Shown here: positions 18,901 through 26,195 of the stretch, piece by piece
Position numbering within the stretch: the first letter of the stretch is position 1
Layout of the letters: the number at the start of each line of letters is the position of its first letter
NCBI GenBank assembly: GCA_958296045.1
Contig: CATQHT010000003.1
Coordinates: 1,561,246-1,625,245, forward strand
Direction of reading: 5' to 3'
DNA from: Rhodothermales bacterium
Lineage (GTDB): Bacteria; Bacteroidota; Rhodothermia; Rhodothermales; Bin80
DNA length: 64,000 bases
Program-made: the position numbers and the translations under genes
Notes under the pieces: model-generated
Seen by the model: the letters and a program-made list of their open reading frames with translations, nothing else
What the model was told of the DNA's origin: nothing
The model's database searches: none

Positions 18901-20942
18901 GGCCGAACTTCCGTGTAGCGGGTAACCAAGACCCGTGGCGTGCCTATTACCTATATGGCCGCACGAGCCATGAGCCGATAGAACTCCGTCCAATGATTGT
19001 CGATGGACCTGGAAACCGCGTATCGGAACCAAGACCGGGTGTGTCTATGGCGTGCAGGATGAGGGCCATTGCACACGACAATGGTAGCCATGTTGGGGGT
19101 CCGCCCGTTGCTGTTTGTGCCTACGATACTGCACTAAAAGAGTATGTCGGTGTGTATCTGGTGCGTCTGAAGGCATATGACCGGGCTAAGGCTAACACGT
19201 GGAAGGTGGCCGTAGACTTTGGTACTTCGCATACCGTGGCCGCCATGAAGGTGGGCGAGGAAGACGTCGAGCATGCAGAGCTGGCCGCAGAATTGGCAAC
19301 TCCTACTGGCGGGCAATGGAACGGGATGAGTGTTCACATAAGCGAAGACTGGCAAGAGGGGAATCCGGCAGGGCAAGATGCAGGATACGAGCTATGGCGT
19401 CCAAACTATGTAGCTAAATACAGCAAGGGCTCCAAATCGTTGCTGCCATCTGAACTGTGGTCGGTCAGGCCGCTAGATAAGGTTGCTCCAACAGATATCG
19501 ACAACTGGGAACCTACGACACATTATGCCATTCCTGTCATGGATCTTCGACGCTCAGACGTTGCACAGCATATTTTGTCTGGGCTGAAGTGGGGTGCGAT
19601 TCAGCAGATGAAATTCCGGGACAAGGCGAGTGTCCTTCGCGGCAAATACTTGAATGCTGCTCTGGAGTTGTTCATAGCAGATCTGGTTTGCAAGCGGAGT
19701 TTGCTGCCCGAAAAACTCCTGATGACCTTTACTTATCCACTTCGGGCCATCGATGTAGGAGAATATAAACGCTTTGAAGAAACCATTAGTAAGGTCCTCC
19801 GCATTAGCAGAGGGGACCTGGGATGTCATTTCGAGCTCGCCGAAAACGTAGGCCTGTTTAGCGAGTCGCATGCTGCTAAGGGTGGTAGCGGGAGAAACCT
19901 GGAAGTCGTCATCGTTGGCGACCTCGGCGGCGGGACGTTTGACATGTTGATCTCAACGTCAGAAGTACCCTCTTTTGAGAGCCCCCGATTTCGTGAAGTA
20001 GCAGACAGCGCAAAGTTAGGTGGCAACCTGCTTCTGGACATCCTCGCGAAGAATCCCAGCCGATACCTTCCCAAAGATAGTAAGGGCTGGAGCGATGATC
20101 CAGAAAAATGCGCAACTCAGCTCCGCACTTGGATGCGTACCATTGGTGCCAACTCTCTTTTCGATCCCAATTCACTCAACGTGGAGGAAGAGGGGCTAAG
20201 ATTGAGTGGATTTGGCAAAAAGGATGCGGGGAATCTGGCGAGGCTGCAGATTGAGCGATATTTCCGCATGATCACCGACTATATGGCGAAGAGCTTGGTG
20301 GCTTACGTGGGTAAGGAGGTATGGCCGAAGCTAAGCGAAAGGGAGCGCAGCAAAGTCCGAATCCTGGTGCAGCTGCGCGGCAACGGATGGCGCCTTTGGT
20401 ACCAGACTACAGATTACGCCTCAATTCAGGCCACAATGCGTGGCTGGATAAAGGAGCGCGCCGAAGAGCTTTGGAGCCAAGTCGGGATGAAGGGCTCAGT
20501 CAAATCCATGTGGAAGTCGCCAACGCCGCCGAAATCCAGGCCAAAGCTGGATGCGATCTGCGAAGCCGTAGGTAAGAGCTACGGAAAGGATAAGGCTACG
20601 AAGCACAGCTACAAATTCCCGCTTTCCAACTTGGAGCTCATCCCAAGCGGTGATCGCAACGTGACTGTCAAGTGGTACGATAGCCTGCCCTATAAGCCTC
20701 CAGAAGACGTAGAGAATGCTGTTTTTCAGTTCGGACTCGTAGACCCGAAGATTGCACTTGGACAGCCTGGTACGAAAAGCCCAACGGTAAGTGAGTTGGA
20801 TGAGGCGTCCATGCGCAAAGTCAATGAGGGCATCCAAAGCGTCGTCCGAGAGGGTGGCACCATATCAGCTCCGGTGGCAGCGCTGATTTGGGAGAATGTT
20901 TTTGAGTCCGAGACTTTTAGGGATTTCAAGGATGTATCTTAA
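15960..20942 (+). CDS. giant two-NTPase protein: tubulin/FtsZ-like N-terminus, actin/Hsp70-like C-terminus
   Basis: 1660 residues. It begins TRLVACGGTGAHVALALVRL, a Rossmann GGTG loop as in tubulin-like proteins, and at about 179-201 has VVVVGSAVGGTGASVAPTLA, matching the GGGTGSG signature position of tubulin/FtsZ. Residues about 210-960 show no domain I recognise; they include a 6-residue duplication (NSSSLK twice). At 970-1000 there is a Trp-rich WPNFRVAG segment. From about 1081 it has an actin/Hsp70 ATPase core: phosphate-1 VAVDFGTSHTVAA, phosphate-2 VIVGDLGGGTFDMLI (about 1316-1330), connect-2-like DSAKLGGNLLLDIL, and ILVQLRGNGWRL in the adenosine position. Likely a cytoplasmic NTP-driven sensor or scaffold. 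The actin-like part is clear; the tubulin-like part is inferred from two motifs. GC content is visibly lower than in flanking genes, which suggests transfer. Confidence 0.75.
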   Translation: MTRLVACGGTGAHVALALVRLHILGDALGFFDRKKHKFRFPDLYLVDQDSGDGSEGKRTAWQEVRQLMDQHPGRVDWEQGGRHGGMPTITTISPLPVGKNKRWFDKPNSSLKVRFGDSPLLNLLASRSQQEIDFSLGMMGSPAVGSLLFKLKEFDQAGDGTNHDEEYEKAIHECSSDRVVVVGSAVGGTGASVAPTLAELCARGVRDSVDEADGAAVMAVMVHKWFTFHRRDQDGKYQASARDRNARMKENAASGLACYGQALVQKAATVLVGVPKKGLVRRVYTSDNQQPIQDSYAHVVGALAATLHLLKKEPFSPGLYGVSASDPTRLTGDLSVGVEEGTMQDLVDKATVLLHILRVFIRDLTRTNSSSLKNSSSLKNWFFYAGRDAPTSSLFRSVSDTTGGNQAQVARILQKVVNDYSSCLAWLQNADWGVKASVVDKRGVEKEFTTQSKLAARIKKVKWTESSGNNEPEEAALALYGWTARWVADVWKERKERLVKPQVQTGHAEGHPGGYWPSQGKTGLAPSWKKPGMMTAVAEEKQKGTLATFYEAKDISQNGWPDPVATAEHFNYCIEHKSDIPYASRQLNILLIGLVNGALSIERMARSGSPPSVSLEGLIHDLKIPYPDLASHRIVYRPRKKPPRSIGFTSPKTLVCPSPTVSDDDWQELWEDLNDIPPKPPSSWKDPWNDPNDLSSLVRDATEVIMGWIVRLKKDRPRAVPDWTSALAGKNEDAGPFRASIQTYSVLWGEDTARITLPINANSPRLIPKTSEEALGEHKAREVECATFLEDNKHWSPLDGFTVIEDYYLPSKKDTVNLIWRNHLEALQKASKLFSWTPECVDGQDNLLIQLDGKSSVLVLVKNLRVIDEEVLCIRECYPLHQRPISRSRRKAGEWVFPDLPILPDYLGLIRTRDGDSLLELLLDGVTDTNVLDINHGPEHNRKGRRVSWSVRFKGCEKPIQVPVGIRKLEADPVRAHWMVWPNFRVAGNQDPWRAYYLYGRTSHEPIELRPMIVDGPGNRVSEPRPGVSMACRMRAIAHDNGSHVGGPPVAVCAYDTALKEYVGVYLVRLKAYDRAKANTWKVAVDFGTSHTVAAMKVGEEDVEHAELAAELATPTGGQWNGMSVHISEDWQEGNPAGQDAGYELWRPNYVAKYSKGSKSLLPSELWSVRPLDKVAPTDIDNWEPTTHYAIPVMDLRRSDVAQHILSGLKWGAIQQMKFRDKASVLRGKYLNAALELFIADLVCKRSLLPEKLLMTFTYPLRAIDVGEYKRFEETISKVLRISRGDLGCHFELAENVGLFSESHAAKGGSGRNLEVVIVGDLGGGTFDMLISTSEVPSFESPRFREVADSAKLGGNLLLDILAKNPSRYLPKDSKGWSDDPEKCATQLRTWMRTIGANSLFDPNSLNVEEEGLRLSGFGKKDAGNLARLQIERYFRMITDYMAKSLVAYVGKEVWPKLSERERSKVRILVQLRGNGWRLWYQTTDYASIQATMRGWIKERAEELWSQVGMKGSVKSMWKSPTPPKSRPKLDAICEAVGKSYGKDKATKHSYKFPLSNLELIPSGDRNVTVKWYDSLPYKPPEDVENAVFQFGLVDPKIALGQPGTKSPTVSELDEASMRKVNEGIQSVVREGGTISAPVAALIWENVFESETFRDFKDVS
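17061..17096 (+). repeat. 18-bp perfect tandem duplication inside the giant gene
   Basis: AATTCGTCGTCTTTGAAG occurs twice back to back, giving NSSSLK twice in the protein. It keeps the frame and looks like a recent slippage event in a linker. Confidence 0.85.
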
Positions 20943-21028
20943 CGAGACCCTGTTCACAGCTGCTGGTGTCATGCCCACGCAAAGCCGCTTACGATCGTAG
21001 CCCCTGCCCTATTTGGTATATGGTACGC

Positions 21029-21352
21029 ATGAACATACCCGGAACTATGGATAGCTCACTGAGGCCTGGTCGCGCCCAGCGGCATGACCAGGCTGACCAC
21101 AAAGGTGGCAACGCAATGACTGTTGCGTTGCGCTGGCTTATTGGGCACACCCTCTCGGTTGCGCGATGGGCAGTAAGGCGTCTGGAGGTCGCTGAAGGTA
21201 GGCTGCGTGGCCGACCTCACAAATTGGCACCGCTTCTCCTCCATGATGCACTGGAGCTTGCCAAGGCCCTACCACGATTGACGTGGCCACCATCACCTTC
21301 ACTGCCCCGTGATCCGCTCCAGAACGGAGACTATGGAGATACCGAAACGTGA
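21029..21352 (+). CDS. small basic helical protein in the accessory operon, unknown
   Basis: 107 residues from ATG 21029 (MNIPGTMDSSLRPGR); an in-frame GTG at 20966 is a longer option. It has a mildly hydrophobic amphipathic stretch (MTVALRWLIGHTLSVARWAV) followed by basic helices, and a disordered Pro-rich tail. It fills the only gap between the giant gene and the vWA lipoprotein on the same strand. No family recognised; it may be a real small component or a chance frame. Confidence 0.4.
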   Translation: MNIPGTMDSSLRPGRAQRHDQADHKGGNAMTVALRWLIGHTLSVARWAVRRLEVAEGRLRGRPHKLAPLLLHDALELAKALPRLTWPPSPSLPRDPLQNGDYGDTET

Positions 21353-21389
21353 AGCCTATGAACTCCTACGATCTTGTCGCTAATTCGTC

Positions 21390-22766
21390 ATGAAAAAGAC
21401 ACTCTTCATTATTCTCATTGCCCTTGTCGTAGGTGTGGGCTTGCCTGTCGCCTGTACGAGTGACCGCAGTGAGAACGATCTCGGATCGGCCGGTGGTCCC
21501 ATTGGTCAGCAGGGGCTGCGCCAGGACGTAGATGTTACGCCGGTCTGGGACGATGCCGCAGCCGATGTAGTCCAGATAGCCGATTCGCTGCCTAGGGTAT
21601 TCAGGCTGCTGTGGGATCGCTCCATCCCGATGGGCGGATACATAGATCCTCACCCAGACAGCATTTCCCTACCTCATAACATTCAGGAGTTCCTCAAGAG
21701 TGTGCGCTTGGCCTCCGACTTTGGCCACGCTGATATTTCCTTAGAATGCAGCGGGATCTCTGACCAGATCGTGGCCTACGATTGTGCCACCAAGTTTGGG
21801 CGCGAGTTTTTTGACGGAGGAAACTCCCGTATGGACTTGGCCATCAGCCAGGTCACATCGGACATTTTGGACGGCACCGTTGTGGGAGCGGCACTCATCA
21901 CGGACCTCATGGCTACCACGGAGTTTGCCGTGGGAGCCACATCCCTCTTGCCTTACTTACGAGACGCAAGCCTTCGGGCCCATTTCAATAACGGTAGTAT
22001 TCACGTGGCACTGGTGGGCATCAAAGCAGCTTATTGGGGCATACGCGGCACAGGTTGTCGAACGGAGCCTCCAGGATCTCCAGGGTGCTGGTTCAATGAG
22101 GGTACCGAGAGTTACCAGCCACTCGATAGTTTGATTCAGAGGCCGCTGTACGTACTCTTAGTAGGCCGAAGCATTAAGGCTCCAGATCGGAGAGTAAATC
22201 CTGTCGTGAAGATGGCGCAAGCGCTTCAGGAGGCGATTGCGAAAATAGATCTGCATGCGGAGACGTTGTTGGATCTTTTCACGCATGGGACAATTGCGTC
22301 AACTGATAGGTTTTTCTGGTTACCGATGAAGCAAGAAGGATTTCAGCCTGTCGATCTCTTAGGGAATGGCTACGACTGCAAGCAGGATGGCACGTTTGAT
22401 TTATCCGGTACCTTTGCGGACTCAAGCATAGTTGTTATGGACACCAGGGTAGATTCAAGAGATAGCTTGTATGCGGGCGCAAGTGAGGTCAGGTCAGTGG
22501 CTAGAGACAGTGTAAAGTTCTCGCTCTACTGCGAGCATGTTCGCAGCAATGAGGACAAAATCTGCTCCAAGGCTGACGATGGCCGCGCCACTAATGTAAC
22601 CGTTCGGCTCCGCCATCAAGCTGCCGATCAGAGCCGCCTCGATTCATGGTCTTCTGTGGAGCATGATCCAGCGTCTACTTTGTATTTGGACGATTTCCTT
22701 GACGGCTTAAGACCCAGCTATTACGAGGCGGCCATCACGCCTTTTCCGCCTATTGCTTGCCGTTAG
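21390..22766 (+). CDS. vWA-domain lipoprotein
   Basis: 458 residues. A lipoprotein signal (MKKTLFIILIALVVGVGLPVAC) predicts export and membrane anchoring. The first half reads as a von Willebrand A domain: FRLLWDRSIPMGGYI gives a MIDAS-like D76-x-S78-x-P-M81 (canonical DxSxS, with Pro for the last Ser), GGNSRMDLAI supplies the second metal ligand (S146), and VGAALITDLMATTE the third (T171-D172). Then come strands HVALVGIKAAYWG and RPLYVLLVG. The second half has several Cys residues and no known domain. Such proteins bind partners through a metal-dependent face. It follows the giant gene on the same strand; an IS3 element begins 18 bp after its stop. Confidence 0.72.
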   Translation: MKKTLFIILIALVVGVGLPVACTSDRSENDLGSAGGPIGQQGLRQDVDVTPVWDDAAADVVQIADSLPRVFRLLWDRSIPMGGYIDPHPDSISLPHNIQEFLKSVRLASDFGHADISLECSGISDQIVAYDCATKFGREFFDGGNSRMDLAISQVTSDILDGTVVGAALITDLMATTEFAVGATSLLPYLRDASLRAHFNNGSIHVALVGIKAAYWGIRGTGCRTEPPGSPGCWFNEGTESYQPLDSLIQRPLYVLLVGRSIKAPDRRVNPVVKMAQALQEAIAKIDLHAETLLDLFTHGTIASTDRFFWLPMKQEGFQPVDLLGNGYDCKQDGTFDLSGTFADSSIVVMDTRVDSRDSLYAGASEVRSVARDSVKFSLYCEHVRSNEDKICSKADDGRATNVTVRLRHQAADQSRLDSWSSVEHDPASTLYLDDFLDGLRPSYYEAAITPFPPIACR

Positions 22767-22783
22767 ATAGATCCAAGTCGCTC

Positions 22784-23795
22784 CCCCTAAAACTGGACAG
22801 TACCCTAAGATGAAGTTGGGCTGGCTGAAAACAACGGTGACGTTGCCCATAATAGAGAAGCGCTCCATGGTGGGTCATGCTGAGGGGAGCATCCAACGCC
22901 AGTGTCAGCTGCTTAGAATTCCGCGATCCACCTGGTACTACAGGCCTACAGGGGAGTCGGATTATGAGCAGCAGTTGATGCGCGTCATGGACGAGGCGTA
23001 CACAAACAATCCTGCTTGCGGTGTTCGCCGGATAACGCAAGGCCTGCGGCGCCGTGTGTACGTGATGAATCCGAAACGTGTTCATCGGCTGATGCGTCTG
23101 ATGGGATTGCAAACCAGCCACCCCAAGCGCGGATATCGGCCAGATTCGGGGCATTATCGGCGTCCGAACCTGATAAAGCGGCTGCCCATCGTGCAGGCGG
23201 ACCAGGCTTGGTGCGTTGATACCACGCACATTCGGATGGATCGTGACTGCGGATTTCTGGTGACCGCGATGGGTTGCTTTAGCCAATACGTACTTTCATG
23301 GACGCTATCCAATACGCAAAAAGCTGCGAAGTCTGCTCCGGTTTGCGAGGACGCGTTGGCCATTAGGCAGCCGGAGATCTTTCACTCGGATCACAGGGCG
23401 CAGTACAGCAGCGATGCGATGATAGCTTTGTCCATGGACGCGGGCGTACGGATTTCCATGTGCGGGCACGGCCGTTGCTACGACGACATTCTAAACGAGC
23501 GCCTGTGGCGCAGCGTGAAGGATGAGGAGGTGTATCTGAATGAGTACGGCTCGCTGCACGACGCTGGGCAGCGGCTGCACGCGTGCTTCGCGCGCTACCA
23601 CCACTGCCGTCCGCGCCATACATTGCAATACCGAACACCTGCAGAGGCCTACTTCAGCTCCGATGAGGTCAATGAACCGGTCACCGAAGCCGGCCCGATG
23701 ACTGAATCCCCAGGAGGACCTTCTCCCCCACATAGCCCTAGACAAGTGGCCATGCACCATCTTAACTACGTGGTGACACTGTCCAATGAATGGGG
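22784..23795 (+). mobile_element. decayed IS3-family element between two island genes
   Basis: Ends are imperfect inverted repeats: left CCCCTAAAACTGGACAGTA and, read on the other strand at 23795, CCCCATTCATTGGACAGTG. It is only about 1.0 kb: orfA is missing and orfB begins 25 bp from the left end, so an internal deletion has removed the first ORF. No clear target duplication. It lies wholly between the vWA and ZorA-like genes. Confidence 0.75.
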
Positions 23796-23817
23796 TACAC
23801 CTTACTCAATGGGCTGA
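22810..23817 (+). pseudogene. IS3-family OrfB transposase, orfA deleted
   Basis: 335 residues with the rve-type DDE core: D in WCVDTTHIRM, D in IFHSDHRAQYSS (usual HSDQGSQY, so altered) and E in LNERLWRSVKDEEVY. An HTH_21-like part (CQLLRIPRSTWYY) lies near the N-terminus. It begins with sequence normally at the end of OrfA (KLGWLK), so the programmed OrfAB fusion cannot be made. Its frame reads through the right inverted repeat and stops 3 bp before the next gene. Probably inactive. Confidence 0.85.
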
Positions 23818-23819
23818 TT

Positions 23820-26195
23820 ATGGAGACCGTATTGAGCGCGTTGACGTACGTTATTCTTGGCGCTGGTTTTCTGACTATATTATATTTTCAGCGCCGATAC
23901 TGGCGCCAAGCGAAAGAGGCTGGGCGAAGCCTTGAGAGTGAGGGCTTTGAGGAAGGTGAGATCGCACGTGTGCTGGACAGCGTTCGCACGTTGGCTAGGA
24001 ATAGGCAGCCTTTTGACTGGGCCGCGACATTCGATAGGTTCGATCGGATAACGGAACATCCGCTCGATGAAATCAGACGCAGCGCTAATGCCGCCTTGGT
24101 CACTGGCGTAGGTGGAACGATGGGATTGTTCATCATTGACCTTTTCTTTCATTTTGTCTTCTTCCCCAGTGGCGAGAAACTGCTTGTCGATGATGAACTA
24201 CGACCAAGTGTGTTAATAGGAGCACTCTTGGCGCTGCTGTCGAGTCTGATCGGCGTACTCTTCCACCTTAACATAGTTTTACGTTGGTTGAGTCGGGCAC
24301 AGACAAGTGCCGCCAACAAGGTTAAGGAGTTGATAGCCAGGGCGCACCAGCTGATTCTAACGACTGCAGAAGAGCTGGCCGCTGAGGAGGAGCAGCCGCC
24401 TATCGATCTTGATGGCACTTTTGCCGAATCAATTGCGCGGTATCCAGAGTTGCTGCAGCGTGCAGACGCAAGCATTCAGTCTTTGAGAAAGGAGGTAGCT
24501 CGGCAGGTAGATCTTCTTGGAGCTGCCTCAGGTGTAGTGGCGCAAGAACTGAAGGGTATCGCAGGCGTGACAAAAGAACTCGCTGCGCAAAAGGCCTCCT
24601 TGCAGAAGGCGCTGGAGACGCAGCAGGAACAACAGGAAGCGCTTGGTACGCGCTACGACAGCCTAATTGACCTTGTATCTTCTGCGCTGATTACCCACCA
24701 GCAGACTGCTACTGCAGCCCAAGAGGTTGTAAACGTCGTGGCGGTCCTTAAGGCTCTTCCCGAGCGCTTGGCCGATACCATCAATGCGGCTACGACCGCC
24801 TGGGAGGACCAGCAGAAGCGTGGCCACGACGTGTTTGCGAACGCGGTCGGGGGTTACCTCGACGACCACAGGGCGATCCTTGCGGGAATCAAAGCCCAAT
24901 TTGAAGAAGAGCAAGAACGGGGAGAAAGGGTTCAGCAAGCCCAGGCCAAGGTCCAGCAGGAAATCGTGGACAAGTACGAGAGGCTCACCGTTCTGGTAGA
25001 ATCGTTCCCGAAGGCCTTGCGCGTTTCATTAGAGCAGATGTCAGATATCTTCGGCCAAGAAGCACGTAACCACGTTAAAGATCTGGAGCGAGCGCTCAAC
25101 GATGGTCTCGGCAACTTGGACGAATCCTTCAAAGCGAACCTTCAAAGGTTGAGCCAAGACATTGGAGCAGGGGCTGCCAGCATTATTGAGCAGACTTTGG
25201 GCAAACTTTCCCAGGAGATCCAGCAGGGCGTGCTGACGCCTCTGGAAAAGACGGGGCGCCATCTTGACGACTTGGTAGCCTCTGCGCTCAGTACCTACCA
25301 GCAGACAGTTGATTCGGCGCAAAACGTAGCGAACGCGACAGCGGTCCTTCAGACGCTGCCCGAGCGCCTGACCGATACCATCAATGTGGCCACCACTACT
25401 TGGGAGAACCAGCAGAAGCGCGGCCACGACGTTTTTGCGAATGCGGTCGGGGGCTACCTTGACGAACATAGGACGATCCTGGAGGGAATCAAAGCCCAAG
25501 TTGAAAAAGAGCTAGAACGGGGAGCAACGGCTCAGCAATCACAGGCCAATGTTCAGCAGGAAATCATGGACAAGTACGAGAGGCTTACCTTGCTGGTGGA
25601 GTCCCTTCCGAAGACCTTGCGCGAGTCATTAGATCAGATGTCACACATCTTTGGCCGAGAAGGACGCAACTACGTAGCAAAGCTGGAACAAGCGCTCAAT
25701 GATGGTCTCAGCAACTTGGACGATACCTTCAGCACGAACCTGAGGACATTGAGCCTGAACATTGGAGAAGAGGCTGTTCGCGTCATCGAGCAGACTCTGG
25801 GTAAACTTACCGAGGAAATGAAGCAAGGCGTGCTGATTCCACTAGAAGAGATGGGACGCCACTTAGATGCGGCCACCGAGGCCATGCCTGCTGGTGCAGA
25901 GAGGTTCGGGCAGGCGATGCTGGCATCCGTTACTGTATTGGAAGAGCTGCCCAAGGCACTGGCTGACGCGTCCAAACGGGTCAACAGTGTAGCTAAGGAC
26001 GTCACTGGAATAGCTGAGGACCTAAATGTCAGTATCGAGGGGGCTATTAAAGACGCGTGGGAGCCGGTCACCGGCAAGATGCTGGAATTTGCTGAGCAGG
26101 CAAAGGATACTCATAAGGAACTGGAGGAATTAATAGACGGCCTTGTTAAATTCATCCAAGAACTCGTGGACAGAATAGGGAGTCACGTAAAATGA
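23820..26195 (+). CDS. MotA/ZorA-like membrane protein with long coiled-coil tail
   Basis: 791 residues from ATG 23820 (METVLSALTYVILGAG). An earlier ATG at 23790 lies in the IS3 end and is not native. Three hydrophobic segments (about 5-22, 98-122, 138-162), including ANAALVTGVGGTMGLFIIDLFF and LIGALLALLSSLIGVLFHLN, match the paired pore helices of MotA/TolQ/ExbB-type proton channels. Residues 180-790 are almost entirely helical and charged, as in the long cytoplasmic tail of ZorA. The tail contains an exact 200-residue internal duplication. The stop overlaps the start of the next gene by 4 bp (ATGA), typical of coupled MotAB/ZorAB pairs. The channel assignment is inferred from topology, motifs and partner gene. 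Confidence 0.65.
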   Translation: METVLSALTYVILGAGFLTILYFQRRYWRQAKEAGRSLESEGFEEGEIARVLDSVRTLARNRQPFDWAATFDRFDRITEHPLDEIRRSANAALVTGVGGTMGLFIIDLFFHFVFFPSGEKLLVDDELRPSVLIGALLALLSSLIGVLFHLNIVLRWLSRAQTSAANKVKELIARAHQLILTTAEELAAEEEQPPIDLDGTFAESIARYPELLQRADASIQSLRKEVARQVDLLGAASGVVAQELKGIAGVTKELAAQKASLQKALETQQEQQEALGTRYDSLIDLVSSALITHQQTATAAQEVVNVVAVLKALPERLADTINAATTAWEDQQKRGHDVFANAVGGYLDDHRAILAGIKAQFEEEQERGERVQQAQAKVQQEIVDKYERLTVLVESFPKALRVSLEQMSDIFGQEARNHVKDLERALNDGLGNLDESFKANLQRLSQDIGAGAASIIEQTLGKLSQEIQQGVLTPLEKTGRHLDDLVASALSTYQQTVDSAQNVANATAVLQTLPERLTDTINVATTTWENQQKRGHDVFANAVGGYLDEHRTILEGIKAQVEKELERGATAQQSQANVQQEIMDKYERLTLLVESLPKTLRESLDQMSHIFGREGRNYVAKLEQALNDGLSNLDDTFSTNLRTLSLNIGEEAVRVIEQTLGKLTEEMKQGVLIPLEEMGRHLDAATEAMPAGAERFGQAMLASVTVLEELPKALADASKRVNSVAKDVTGIAEDLNVSIEGAIKDAWEPVTGKMLEFAEQAKDTHKELEELIDGLVKFIQELVDRIGSHVK
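24661..25860 (+). repeat. 600-bp tandem duplication encoding the coiled-coil tail
   Basis: 24661-25260 and 25261-25860 align without gaps at a fixed 600-bp offset, with roughly 80 percent base identity by eye. Identical blocks include KRGHDVFANAVGGYLD, KYERLT, LERALNDGL/LEQALNDGL and IIEQTLGKL/VIEQTLGKL. Divergence shows that the duplication is not recent, yet the frame and heptad phase are preserved, so the tail has been lengthened by exactly 200 residues. Confidence 0.92.
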
